Assembly (NCBI GenBank): GCA_030844895.1
Contig: CM061227.1
Location: forward strand, 114,249,603 to 114,313,602
Origin: Ambrosia x helenae
Lineage: Eukaryota > Streptophyta > Magnoliopsida > Asterales > Asteraceae
DNA: 64,000 bases
Direction of reading: 5' to 3'
Positions 22,037 through 32,523 of this stretch are shown here, piece after piece. The notes beneath the pieces are model-generated. The model was not told the DNA's origin. It worked only from the letters and a program-made list of their open reading frames with translations, and searched no databases. Positions within the stretch are counted from its first letter, which is position 1; every line of letters starts with the position of its first letter. The position numbers were made by a program, and so were the translations under genes.

Positions 22037-22044
22037 CTATAAAT
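22037..22044 (+). promoter_or_regulatory. TATA box of LTR
   Basis: CTATAAAT in the context TACTATAAATTGATC, as in the sister LTRs. Confidence 0.6.
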
Positions 22045-22380
22045 TGATCTTATCACTAGTCTTCTGCACCTCTAAGCATCTTAAACCCACTATAATATTC
22101 TCCAAATCGGACTCAGAAGCGTGATAGATCTACCTATGCTCGTCAACTCTTTTCCTTTCTGTTCGGTCATCATACGCGATTGTGAGTCCCATTTCTTTAT
22201 ATCATTTTACTTAGTATTGTTCTAGGATCAAAAGCCCTATGGTTTCATGGCCTCATCTTAATGAATCGGACTATATTAAATTGGGAGTTAGGGTTAGGGT
22301 TCTAAGAGTATTTGGGGAAGAAGATGGAGTTTAATACAAGGTTAAATATGTTTTAATCTGAAATTATTCAACAAAATTGA

Positions 22381-22449
22381 CACATGGTGTAGTGGTTGTG
22401 ATGTTGCTGTTCTACAGCGGGTACCCGGGTTCGAGCCTAGGCATGCCCA
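22381..22449 (+). promoter_or_regulatory. tRNA-like cassette in LTR
   Basis: TGGTGTAGTGG fits the A-box consensus and GGGTTCGAGCCTAGG the B box, about 40 bases apart, downstream of the TATA box in sense orientation. Confidence 0.6.
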
Positions 22450-24111
22450 ATTTGCTTCTTTTTATTTTTAGTTTTACTTTGTTATTTCATATTTAAACCT
22501 TTATTTGATCATAAAATTCAATTAAATTTAGAATATTTATAATAAATTCATTTTTGCCCCAAAAATTATAAAATTTAGGTGTAGCATCTTGACACCATAA
22601 AGAAAATTATCACAATTTTGCTTTCTGAAATTGTTTAATTTTCGTTATTTTATTAATTTAAATTGTTTTAATCATAATTAATTGATTAAAAATTCATTTT
22701 TAATGATTTTGATCTCAAAATTTTAGGATAATTATTTCTAATCATTATAATCTGAAATAAAAATTATTGGTTCAGAAACCATTTAATTTTATTGACTTTC
22801 CTATTTTTAATCATTTAAACATGATTTAATCTCATTAAATCAGTTTTAAATATAAATGAGTTTATAAAAATTATGAGAAAATTATTTTTATTGATTTACA
22901 TCCTTAAGAATCCATTTTCTATAAAAGTAGAATTTTTGGATCATGTCGTGTATTATTAGTCTTATTTATGTTAATTGATCATTTATATATTTATACTATT
23001 TAATATCTATTTTATAAATATTATAAAATAGAAATATTTCTTTGTTGGAAAGTCTTAGTTATTATTTGATGGATCATTGTGCAACTCATAATCATTTATT
23101 TATACATTTATAATTATTGTATTTAATTACAATAAATTAGTAATTAACTAAATTATTTCGTCTTAATTATTCAAGCATATTTTTATCTAAATAATCAATA
23201 GGTAATAATTATATTATTTAAACCACATTTACAACCTTTCATATATTATTTGAGATATACAACTTTTACATTAACGCGACTTATCATAAAAACTCTAATT
23301 CCCCAAATCGACTTAGCAAACCCTAATGCCTTAGACCCTAGTTACTTTAGACTTTTTAGACACTTCCTTATTAGTATTCTTACACATTATAGGTTGAATT
23401 CCTCGGAATTCCCATTACTTAGCTCACGACCGCTTAAGTGGATTTTGATCGCTTTCGCAAACTGTGAGTATATCTTTCCCCTTTTTACTGTTTTACTATT
23501 TTGGGGTGATTCATGTACTTACTATCAATTTTCTATTTCATCTTACTAAATGCAATTCTCATGTGTGTTTGCGTTATGTTAATTTGTGTGTCTATGACTT
23601 GTCAAAATCATTAACCTTTGAGGGCCTGGCATTTCAATGAATAGTACTATGGTATATACCCTTGTGACTCTGTTGAGAGTCCTTGTCATTGCTATGTATT
23701 ACATTACTACTAGCGCATACTATATATATCTGCTTTTCTTTACATAGGGTTGATTTTGAACGGATATTACTTATTACATAATTGCAAATGGTACCGCACA
23801 TGAATTGCTAAACACTTTTCCTACTACATTTATTCAAACAGGGTATGCTCACCAATACATTTTGTATTGACCAAAACGTTTTCGTACATGTTTCAGGTTG
23901 TTTTGAGATACATCCTTTAAGCTTTCGGATTTATATTTAGATTTAGATTGATTGTATTACAATTTAGATGGCAGTTAGAATCGTTGTATTTCATTTCAAT
24001 GTAATAAATTATTTAATCAATGTATTCAAAGTTACACTTTAGTCCATGTGCTATTGAACAATCGTCACTACGTGGCACCTCGATGTTTCCGCCATCGGTT
24101 GGGGTGTTACA

Positions 24112-24327
24112 AAACCCTACAAACACCACCACCTTATCGGACCACCACGGCCACAACCGTCAACATCACCTCAGCCACCGCCGGTCATTACCAAACATCG
24201 ATAAAGCCACCAAATCGTGCTATAACCAGACAAAAAAATGACCTCCAAACCCATCGAACCACCACAATCAAGCACCATAATAGCTACCAAGCCTCTCTCG
24301 TCTTCTATCACCGGGAACCACCACTAA
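24112..24327. other. CCA-rich unassigned stretch
   Basis: Rich in CCACC trinucleotides. Short overlapping open frames exist on the plus strand, but no domain, start context or splice pattern supports a gene. Confidence 0.5.
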
Positions 24328-25230
24328 CACTACTAGAAAACTGGGCTATTGTCACCAAAAGTTGCTACCTAGAAAAATAGTAACAAATTTAGCAACCGAT
24401 TTTACACCGAAAATGTGGGTGACGGTACAAAGGTGGTCTGATTTGTTGGGTTGCTCACTATGATGGTTACTCGATGGTGGTAGGGCTCCAGGTTGACGGT
24501 GGTTCGAGGAGGTGGACCGGTTGTTTGGGTGGCTTTCGGGGGTTGGTGATGGCGTCCGGTGGTAGTCTTGTGGTTGTCAGACGATAATGGTGACGGGTTG
24601 GGTGCTGTGGCAGGCTTATATAGGCTGTGGTGGTCCGGTACAGGGGTGGCTCGGTTCGGTTTTGGCTGTGGTCATACAATCAAGTTTTTTAGGTACCTTG
24701 ATTTTATATATATTTTGAAGTGCGTGTTTGAAGTGCCAGGTATATATATTTTGTATAGATATTTAGATATCTTACTTTTCCAACCATTATAAGGAGTTAT
24801 AGTCATCTAATGTTAGCACCCACTGACTCAAAGTTCAGTTTTTTAGGTACATTGATTTTATATGCAATTTAAAACCTGCTAAATATAATTAAAGCAGTAG
24901 AATTGAAGTTGAATTTTCAATTGGATGTTAGCATTCACATGCTCACTGTTAGGAAATATATTAGATAGCTTGAATTTTGTTAGCATTGACATGCTTCCCC
25001 TATGCAATCTAGAATCGGTTGAGTAGAATTGAGGTTGAACTTTACTCGGTCTCATTGTTTTGAAGTGCAGATAGAGTGAATTTTGTACACCATGCCCCTG
25101 CATTCATGCTTCTTACTATTGAAACGTCGATATTATCCTTAACAATTACGACTTTGTTTACTTGCATGACTTCTATGCTCAAGTCTAATGCTGCTATAAA
25201 CAATATTTTTTGTCCCACATGTATGCTAAA

Positions 25231-25262
25231 TTCCCGCCGCACTGCACGGGAGGAATTACTAG
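25231..25262 (+). mobile_element. Possible Helitron 3' terminus
   Basis: A CCCG...CGGG stem (25233-25250) is followed by AGGAATTACTAG and T, the hairpin-plus-CTRR-T arrangement of Helitrons. The stem is short and imperfect, and no 5' end was identified. Confidence 0.3.
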
Positions 25263-26633
25263 TTTGTATTAAAAGACATGACTGTTGAGAAGCACATTCT
25301 TTCCACTTAGGATTCTATAGTTTTGATAAGCATTAATGATGAAAATGTTTATTTTTTATGTTCCGTAGATTAGTTTTGTAGATTTTATGAACTTATTAAC
25401 TACTTTACGAAATCGTCACGGCGTCAAGCAAAAAAAAATCCAAGTATTACTAATGTTGATATCGGCAACTTATGTAGAGAACTAACCTAAAGCTTTTGTT
25501 CTTTGATGCATCAGGTAAGTAATCCCTTTCGTTATACTTTTATAATTTTATTAGTTATAATAAAATTTTCTTTTTCCTAATCCGGTTGCATTTGTTCATT
25601 TTGTAACATATTGTAAGGTGTTGGAAGAAAATGCCTTTGCTGATTGTGTATCTCATGTTTGGTATTCTTTTTGTTGTTTGATCATAGTCCTTGCTTGTTG
25701 AAATCAAAGATAGTCTCCAATAAGCATGTTGAAATCATCAAAAAAAAAAAGAAAAAAGAAAAGAAACTTAGTTGCAGCACCACAACCACTGCGGAGATGT
25801 TTAATCCCAATAATATTTCCACGACTAAACTAACAATTACACAAAGCGAGCCAATTGTTTCAATCACATATATGGTTCTTTACTGATAATAGATAGGTCA
25901 TATGCAGCCTGGTCATTTTGTTAGTATTATTCTGCCATGTGGGCGCTTTCGCTATGAAAGGATGCATAATAGAGGTGGCGAGCAGAAAACAACATACATG
26001 TGAGCGTTTTCCATTGTAAACATTAGGTAATACTTCTTATTAATGTAATATTCTTTAGTTTTTCATAACGTATCTCCACAATATTTCTACATATTTCATC
26101 TCATTCTGTTTGTTACCAAACACAATCAGAGCATGTAACATTTCAACCATTTTTTCTTTCTGTTTGTGGCTACCCTCATGTAACATTTTAACCATTTTTT
26201 CTTTCTGTTTTAATTGTTGTGTGTTTATTTAGTGTTGTCTATTATTTGTGATATGTCTATTGCTTAGAAACATGGATACTCATACCCAATCACAGTTGAG
26301 GTTTGAAACACCCAACTACAACAAAATATCAACATGCATCTATAAGACGATAGCTAATCCAGACACTGGTAACTTCTAATATTTAGGAAATACTCATATG
26401 GTTTGTTCAATTGTAGTTCATGCACTTATATAAATGACTTTTCACACAGGACATGCATATTGTTAAGCAAACTGACCTATTTGCCAATCATGTATACCTT
26501 TTGTTTACAAATTCTGAGCCCCGCATTTCCATTTTGTGACAATCTCATTAGTATAAAATGTTGTCTCTTATTTGTATAACTTTGATTTAGCGAACATTTG
26601 TGCAATAGTTTTTTTTCCCGACCAACTAAGCTG

Positions 26634-26664
26634 AAGGCGCAACGCGCCGTATTGACACAACTAG
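26634..26664 (+). mobile_element. Possible Helitron 3' terminus
   Basis: Perfect GGCGC/GCGCC stem with AAC loop, then 16 bases and CTAG before T. No matching 5' TC end was located. Confidence 0.35.
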
Positions 26665-26932
26665 TTACTTATTACTTATAAATATATTTCGCCTTTAGTG
26701 TATTGAGAATGTTTAGGAATTTCTTATCGAGTTGATTAGACAATCTTTGCTGATTGTTTAAGTAAAATTTTATTCTTAGTAATAATATTTAAATATAGCA
26801 GAACATGTTAGTTGGCTTATAGCACTAGAATTGTAACTCACAATTTGATTATGTTATTGTGCAACTCACTTGACCCGTTATTAGTTTTTGTTAAATTCGG
26901 CTTCTTGATTCTATTAATTGCTTGTTTTGTAG

Positions 26933-27073
26933 ATTGAAAAGTTGAACCTGGTTATCAAAGAGCTTGTTAAGGAAAAAGATGAAGATAAAGAAAGGTTTGG
27001 AGGAATTATTGCGGGCTTGGTGGCTGAAAAAGAAAAAGATAATGCGGATAAAGAGGAATTATTGCGGGCTTGA
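26933..27073 (+). pseudogene. Charged coiled-coil terminal exon, transposase-like
   Basis: An acceptor-like TTTTGTAG ends at 26932 and is followed by 46 open codons and a stop. The peptide is dominated by Lys/Glu heptads (IEKLNLVIKELVKEKDEDKE at the start, EELLRA at the end), a short coiled coil. Such final exons are usual for plant En/Spm transposase-like (Ptta) proteins, which is my inference from position and composition; homology is not proven. A segment GGAATTATTGCGGGCTT occurs twice within it. No upstream exons could be joined with confidence, so the gene is probably broken. Confidence 0.4.
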
Positions 27074-27329
27074 AGCTCTGTTAACAGCTACGTGTCGAAA
27101 ATAGGCTATAAACACTTAGACATGAATGTTTTGAAGTTTTTCATGGATAATTTCGGTTAGTGGATGTTTTAGTTGGTGTTTCTATTAGAGTCTTTTATAT
27201 GATTTTAGAATTGGAAAAACTGTAACAAATTTGTTTTATATAATTTGAGATTTTGTATTATTTGACTGTTTTATATGATATAGTTTTCTTGAAATGTATT
27301 TGAATTAAAAAAACAAAAAAAAAACTTGT

Positions 27330-27600
27330 AGCAAAGCTAAATGGTAGTAAATTTTCAATGAAAGTGGTGGCTAAATGGTAGCAAATTTTCAATGAAAGTG
27401 ATGGTTAAATGGTAGCAAATTTTAAATGAAAATGGTGGCTAAATAGTTGCAAATTTTCAATAAAAGTGGTGGCTAAATGGTAATAAATTTTCAATGAAAG
27501 TGATGGTTAAACGGTAACAAATTTTCAATGAAAGTAGTGGCTAAATGGTAATAATTTCTCAATGAAAGCGGTGACTAAATGGTTGCAGTCTAAATGTTAT
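27330..27600 (+). repeat. Subterminal tandem repeats
   Basis: At least six imperfect copies of a roughly 35-base unit with core GGTAGCAAATTTTCAATGAAAG and spacer TGGTGGCTAAAT. Looser copies of the GGTAGCAA/GGTTACAA core continue to about 27900. Similar core words occur at the left end (24358-24400). This is the expected binding-site array of a CACTA element. Confidence 0.75.
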
Positions 27601-27921
27601 CAAAATGGTTACAAAAAGGGTGTAAATTTTCAATAAAAATGGTGTCTAAATGGTGGCAATATTGATGGCTAAATGGTACCAAAACGGTAGCAAATGACCT
27701 TACTAAAATATTGTAGGAGTGGTGGCAAATATTTTAACCGTTTTCGTGATGACAAAAATATGGTAGCAAAATATAAAAGTGGTAGCTATTTGGTGACATT
27801 AGGGCAACAAAGACGTGTGTTTTTGCTACCACATTCTCGGTTGCAAAATGGTGGCTACAGAGCAATTGCTACCGTTATGTAACCGAAAATATGGTTACAA
27901 AAGCCTAATTTTCTACAATTG

Positions 27922-28342
27922 CTACCCTGACCTCTGCTTCCCGCCTATGCCTGACTGCCTCTCTTCCTCCGCCGCCGCCACCGTCCCCCTCCTCCTCCGG
28001 CTTTGCCCTCCTCCGCCTACTGTTACCTCGTACCTCAATTGTAAGATTATTTGATTTGGAAATACCAACCTATAGTTGTAACTTGTAAGATTAAGTGATG
28101 TGGAAATACGAACCTATAGTTGTTAGTTACCATGGAAATGTTGGTCTACTATATCTCTATGTTGCCTACCTGTTTACATTATGAATATCGATATTTTTAA
28201 TTCAACATTTAGTAATTAGTTTTTTTTTCTTTGGTTTGCATGTACAACTCTTATTTTAGGAACGACTCATTCTGATTCGAATGTGGGGTTTATCTTTGGC
28301 TTTAGTTGCTCTTTGTTGTGGCTAACACACATTCCTTTTGGT
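27922..28342. other. Unassigned spacer with short duplication
   Basis: It contains a CT/CCG-rich patch (27955-28025) and two copies of a TTGTAAGATTA(T/A)...GAACCTATAGTTGT segment (about 28038-28120). Part of 28255-28342 may be decayed upstream sequence of the following pseudogene. Confidence 0.4.
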
Positions 28343-28969
28343 GTTCCCGAGGGGTTCGATTATGAGCTCTATAACCGCAATGATATTAATAGGATCTTGG
28401 TCGTAGCATGACTAGCATCAAGGAGTGTTGCTAAATTAAGAGATGCTTTTTTTTCCTTACTTTTTTCAATTCATTCCATGACTGAACTAAGAGATGCTTA
28501 AATTGATATTAAGAATAAATTTGCAAGAAACTTATTGAGGCATGGATACACCAAATGCAAATCATGAATCCTTTTGTTACCTTAAGGTAAGCTATATGTT
28601 GACTTTTAAGGTTATTAACTGTTTTCAGATTAAAAATTGGTATCCCTTGGCTTTTGAATTCCTTATTGTATTACTTAGTCTTGATTGATTGTTTAGAAGA
28701 TATTAAGAGAATGTTCTGTGGCATTGGGTTTTTTTATACATTTTAAAAAATGCTTCTTGTAAACAGGTTTTGACTGAGAATCTTGCGGTCTATGACTCCA
28801 GTGAGAAAGAAATTGAATCTCACATTCTCTCAGCAAATTCGCATCTTGCTGACACCCTCAACACCTTTCTTCTTCAACACATTGTATGATCCATAAAGAG
28901 AAGGTGCCGATTTCGTGAGGGGGTACCCCTTCAGCCGAAGGGAAGGTGTCATCACCACCATCTCGCACG
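28343..28969 (+). pseudogene. UDP-arabinopyranose mutase / RGP pseudogene fragment
   Basis: Two separated blocks match the reversibly glycosylated polypeptide family. The first, 28343-28399, encodes VPEGFDYELYNRNDINRIL, a hallmark segment, then decays into frameshifts. The second, 28768-28969, begins after a CAG acceptor, has a degenerate part (KEIESHILSA), then PSTPFFFNTLYDP, a stop where the family has Tyr, then REGADFVRGYPFSRREGV and TTISHG, and ends at a GTATGT donor. Intact proteins are about 350-360 residues and interconvert UDP-arabinopyranose and UDP-arabinofuranose at the Golgi/cytosol for cell-wall synthesis. This copy keeps introns, so it derives from genomic DNA and not a processed transcript. 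It has a stop, frameshifts, and no N- or C-terminal part. Confidence 0.82.
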
Positions 28970-28989
28970 GTATGTATTTTTCTTATGTC

Positions 28990-29186
28990 CAGTGGCGAAG
29001 TTTGGTTGTCGAATCGGTGGGGGCCGAACTCAATTTTTTTCGATCAGTAGTGGCCGGAAGATCAAATCGGTGGGGGCCGGACTTAAGCTGGACTCAATTT
29101 ACCTAAGAAAATCGCAAAATTCCTACACTGCGCCAAAAAACGGTGGGGGCCGAGGCCCCTCGGGCCCTCGAGAACCTCCGCCCCTG
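28990..29186. mobile_element. hAT-type MITE, exact 8-bp TSD
   Basis: Terminal inverted repeats CAGTGGCGAAGTTTG and CAGGGGCGGAGGTTC (reverse complement of the right end), flanked by CTTATGTC at 28982-28989 and 29187-29194. It is 197 bp with no coding capacity and carries GGTGGGGGCCG repeats. Its relative is at 52559-52733. Confidence 0.88.
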
Positions 29187-29229
29187 CTTATGTCGATTTT
29201 TTTTTTCATTATTGTACCGTATTTTTATT

Positions 29230-29375
29230 ATGTGATGGATCTTACCTGACCCACCCGAACTATCAAACCAACCCGAACCCCTAAGCCGACCCGAAATTTT
29301 TTTATATTCGGCCATATGAAAATAGAGCATCTAAAAAAGGGAACCCAGTGAAAAAAATTCCTGAATCCGCCACTG
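29230..29375 (-). mobile_element. hAT-like MITE end, partial
   Basis: On the minus strand it begins CAGTGGCGGATTCAGGAATT, a common plant hAT-MITE terminus, then TTTTTTCACTGGGTTCCC. The opposite end is not recognisable. GGGTCGGCTTAGGGGTTCGG-type words fill the body. Confidence 0.5.
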
Positions 29376-29679
29376 GTGGTGGGTCTGATTAGGGAAGAAG
29401 ACAACGAGGAAGAAGATGAATTTTGCCCTGACTGGACGAAAATGCCCTTGACTTAACGAAGAAAACTTAACTGAGTTAAGTTGTTGGACTGTTTTGGCAT
29501 ATTTTTTGTAGATCAAGGAATGTTCATGCAATTTTTAAAATATTGGGTTTTAGTGGCAAATTGAATCAAACCACAGGGACGGTTTTGATAATTTACTCAA
29601 TTATATTTTAACAAAGTTTTCCAAAAAACAATCCGAATATATACAAATCCACCCAGCTTTCAATAAATAAATAATAAAC
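29376..29679. other. Unassigned AT-rich spacer
   Basis: No gene, terminal repeat or tRNA-like motif seen. ORFs are short and lack domains. Confidence 0.5.
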
Positions 29680-30121
29680 TAGGGGTGTAAATGACACGTA
29701 ACGGCTCGAGAGCTACCCGGGATCGGCTTGGTAAAAAGCTCGAACGAGCTCGAGCCCTATATACAAAGCTCGATTGGGCTCGCGAGCCTAAACGAGCCCA
29801 AACATAATTATAAGTTATTTATATATCTCTTATAATTTATAGCCCATATCTCCAAAGCACAAGTCCTTATTTCATAGGCCCATTTAATAACACTCGCGAG
29901 CTGAGCTTTTGCGATCTCGAGCCGAGCTTTGAGCTCGTTTGAGATTGTTCTCAAATCACCTCGAGCCGAGCCGAGCTTTTGATTTTGATAGCGAGCCGAG
30001 CTCGAGCTCAAGATTGTAGGCTCGAACCGAGCCGAGCTCGAGTTCGAGCTTCATAAAACCATGACGAGCCGAGCTTGAGTCCGGTCAGACTCAGGCTCGG
30101 CTCGACTCGTTTACACCCGTA
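29680..30121. mobile_element. hAT-like MITE rich in GAGCTCG words
   Basis: Inverted ends TAGGGGTGTAAATGA and TACGGGTGTAAACGA (reverse complement of the right end) bound 442 bp. The inside is filled with inverted GAGCTCGAGC/GCTCGGCTCG words able to fold on themselves. Flanks TAATAAAC and AAAAAAAC agree at six of eight bases, consistent with a decayed 8-bp duplication. Confidence 0.7.
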
Positions 30122-30591
30122 AAAAAAACCGACACCATACAATAAGTATAGACCTGTAAAATTCATATTGGGCTTTACGGATCGGATCATATAGGGTCAA
30201 ATAGATGGGAGTTGTCAAAATTGCCTTTATTTATTCTATCGATGGTGAGTGGTTCACGTGTCTTCTCTTTCTTTTTCATTATTGTACAGTAAGAATAGTT
30301 ACCATTAATGTTGTTCGGCTCTTTTTAGGACTTTTCGATTTATTCCACCAACTTTTCTTGCCAAATAAAACTCACTACATGGAAGTCATTTTCAACTTTT
30401 CAAGCTACCACAACATTTTTTTCTAAAATCGAATTCGCAGATTACTTATCTCTTTATATTCGAAGAAGTTTATAGATATCGAGTTTTATGCAATGGAACT
30501 TTGAAGTGCAATATTAATTATTTTTTTGAACGCCTAATTTCTTCCCCTATTTTTTACACCAATTTTTACATCACCTTTTAAATACACCGTT

Positions 30592-30592
<1 letters not shown>

Positions 30593-30627
<35 letters not shown>

Positions 30628-30715
30628 TGTGTGCTTCTTATAGGGCTTGAACTACCAACCTCACATTTAAAACTCCAACACATTTACCATCACACCACAA
30701 GAGATGGGGCTGAAC
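30593..30715 (-). mobile_element. SINE-like sequence with tRNA-like head and poly(A)
   Basis: On the minus strand, TGGTGTGATGG (A-box-like) and GGTAGTTCAAGCCC (B-box-like) are followed by a short tail and a 34-base A-run (poly-T at 30593-30626 on the plus strand). The order fits a very short tRNA-derived SINE. No target duplication was found. Confidence 0.4.
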
Positions 30716-31353
30716 TGCAATATCGTACTGGAAGCTTCGTAGAACAACATAATGGAGTGGGAAGACAAGCGGTGTATCAGTGGTAAGGAAAAGTAAAACA
30801 ATTACAAACCTTCCAAGGCATATTTGAGTGTTATAACATATATTAATACTAGTTTTTATCCCGGGAGCGTTCCAGGTTGAAATATCTAATATAACATAAT
30901 AAAATATATTATTATTATTATTTTAAAAAAATCTTTCACATAAGTTATCATATTCAAATATAAAAAAAACGAATCTCTGCGTCGGGATATAAATCTAGTG
31001 CCATTAAAAATGAATTCGGAAGTTTGTAATCGATCATTCTAAAAAGAACTAACATGAAATAAGAAAAAAAAAAAGTTAATTATTGAAATATCGAACGCAT
31101 TAGCCTAAGGGATATGTGATGCGTTAAAAAATTCATAGGTATATGATCGGGTATGTAGTTCGGGTATTTGGGTATGTTGTTTCGGGTAATCGGGTCGGGT
31201 ATCACCAGACCCGACCCAAACCCACAATTTTTTTTAAACTAATCCCAAACCCGACACAATACCTGTCGGGTTACAAAAAATTTGTCATTTTTTTTCCCGA
31301 TTTTTATATAGCACTATGGTACTCGTTGGAAAGATAATAAAACGCTCGTTAAT

Positions 31354-32510
31354 TGATCGCTTGTCGAGTGCTAATCAAAAAATATTTTAAAAACAACTCC
31401 TTAGCTACAAGGACTGCAGTATAGGGAGTAGGGTTGTCGAACCACGAGGAGTATGTGGTTAGTGTTAATAGCAATTTTTTTATTGTAATAATAGAAAAAC
31501 TAATAAAATTATGAAGATTAAACTAAGGTGTTGCTTTGCTTGCAAGAAAAGATTGATTAAAGTTTGACTAAAAACAATAATATAAAGAAAACGGTCACTC
31601 CGGGTTTCTGATTCGGTAATTATCAACTGAATTATGTTAATACCCTATCTAGGAAATCACATAGACATGACTTTGTTTAAGTTGTTCGACCCAATTCAGC
31701 TATCATAACATTAATTGCAAAGTTAAATTAATCCTAGTGCAAGAAAACCAAGATACGATAACATAATGCAATAATACTAATCAACCAAACTGTCTAGATC
31801 AGTCAAACATACAATTAGACGCAAAGACCGTTAAGGTGTTCACAAAATCTAATCCAAGTAATGAGTATCAAACATAAAACAATTGATAGAATAACCAAAT
31901 CGTTCACCCGGAGAAACCGCAAGATGATTAGCCTTGCATCTTCATGATTTCGGCTTCAAAACTTGTTCTGGATTGCTCTGGCATCAACCGGAATGAATGG
32001 AACTGCAAAAAGTCTTCAAAATCCTCCCTTAGAAGCTCTGGAAGTCGAAGATTATCTCCCCAAACGGCTGCTAGGTTTTTAATTGCGAAAATGGGCTTTT
32101 TATGGGCTGAAGAGTTATTCGCGACCCCATGAATAACTTCCTGACTTATTCGCGTGGCATGAATAAGTCATAACTTCGCGAGGGTAACAAGGGTAAAATA
32201 GCTGGATTCATTAAGGGCAGTATAGTCATTTTGCAACCCAATTCAGTTATTCGCGGGGCATGAATAACTCCTGAGGTTATTCATGGGGCATGAATAAGTG
32301 ATCTGACATATTTTATTTTCTTTTTATTCCTTATTCATCCGTGCACTCGTTTCACCTCCAATTAGACTCTTTTTCTCTCGTTTTAGCCCACGAACACCTG
32401 CTTAACACCAAGACACAAATAAGTATCTAAGGCACGATATTTACGAACGTTAAATGATTAAAAACTATACAAAACTACTATATAAATGTGATGCATTTGG
32501 CAACACATCA
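31354..32510 (-). repeat. 3' LTR of Athila/Tat-like element
   Basis: TGATCGCTTGTCGAGTGC (plus strand) to GGCAACACATCA. By reading, identical to 35374-36530 with a constant offset of 4020. Confidence 0.95.
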
Positions 32511-32523
32511 CACCCCCACACTT
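32511..32523 (-). other. Polypurine tract
   Basis: CACCCCCACACTT reads AAGTGTGGGGGTG on the minus strand, adjoining the 3' LTR. Confidence 0.8.

Larger units (their letters stand above)
21756..24111 (+). mobile_element. Ty3/gypsy LTR right part, outermost layer of the nest
   Basis: Ends CCGCCATCGGTTGGGGTGTTACA at 24111 and contains TATA (22037-22044), a GTGAGT motif near 22181, a tRNA-like cassette (22381-22449), AT-rich tract, GTGAGT at 23464 and TGTTTCAG near 23890 in family order. Its 5' part was separated by the copia insertion and lies left of the window. No PBS follows at 24112, so it is a 3' or solo LTR. Confidence 0.8.
24328..27921 (+). mobile_element. Degenerate CACTA-like (En/Spm) element
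   Basis: The left end CACTACTAGAAAACTGGGC and the right end, reverse complement CAATTGTAGAAAATTAGGC, match at roughly three quarters of the first 29 positions and have the typical CACTA...GAAAA pattern. Subterminal direct repeats (27330-27600) and a transposase-like terminal exon (26933-27073) fit the family. No 3-bp duplication matches (TAA left, CTA right), and the right end departs from CACTA, so the boundaries are tentative. The interior 24437-26932 contains a GGTGG-rich stretch with TATATAGG at 24617, short internal duplications, and two Helitron-like termini, but no long frame. Confidence 0.55.

Noticed and set aside
24020..24380. ORFs spanning the end of the gypsy LTR into CCA-rich DNA
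   Set aside because: They cross an element boundary and owe their length to CCA-rich composition.
29680..30121. Regulatory array of E-box or GAGCTC sites
   Set aside because: The repeated words are the filler of a hAT-like MITE with terminal inverted repeats, which explains them.
31944..32132. 62-residue ORF duplicated at 35964-36152
   Set aside because: Duplicated only because it lies in both LTRs of the same element; no domain.
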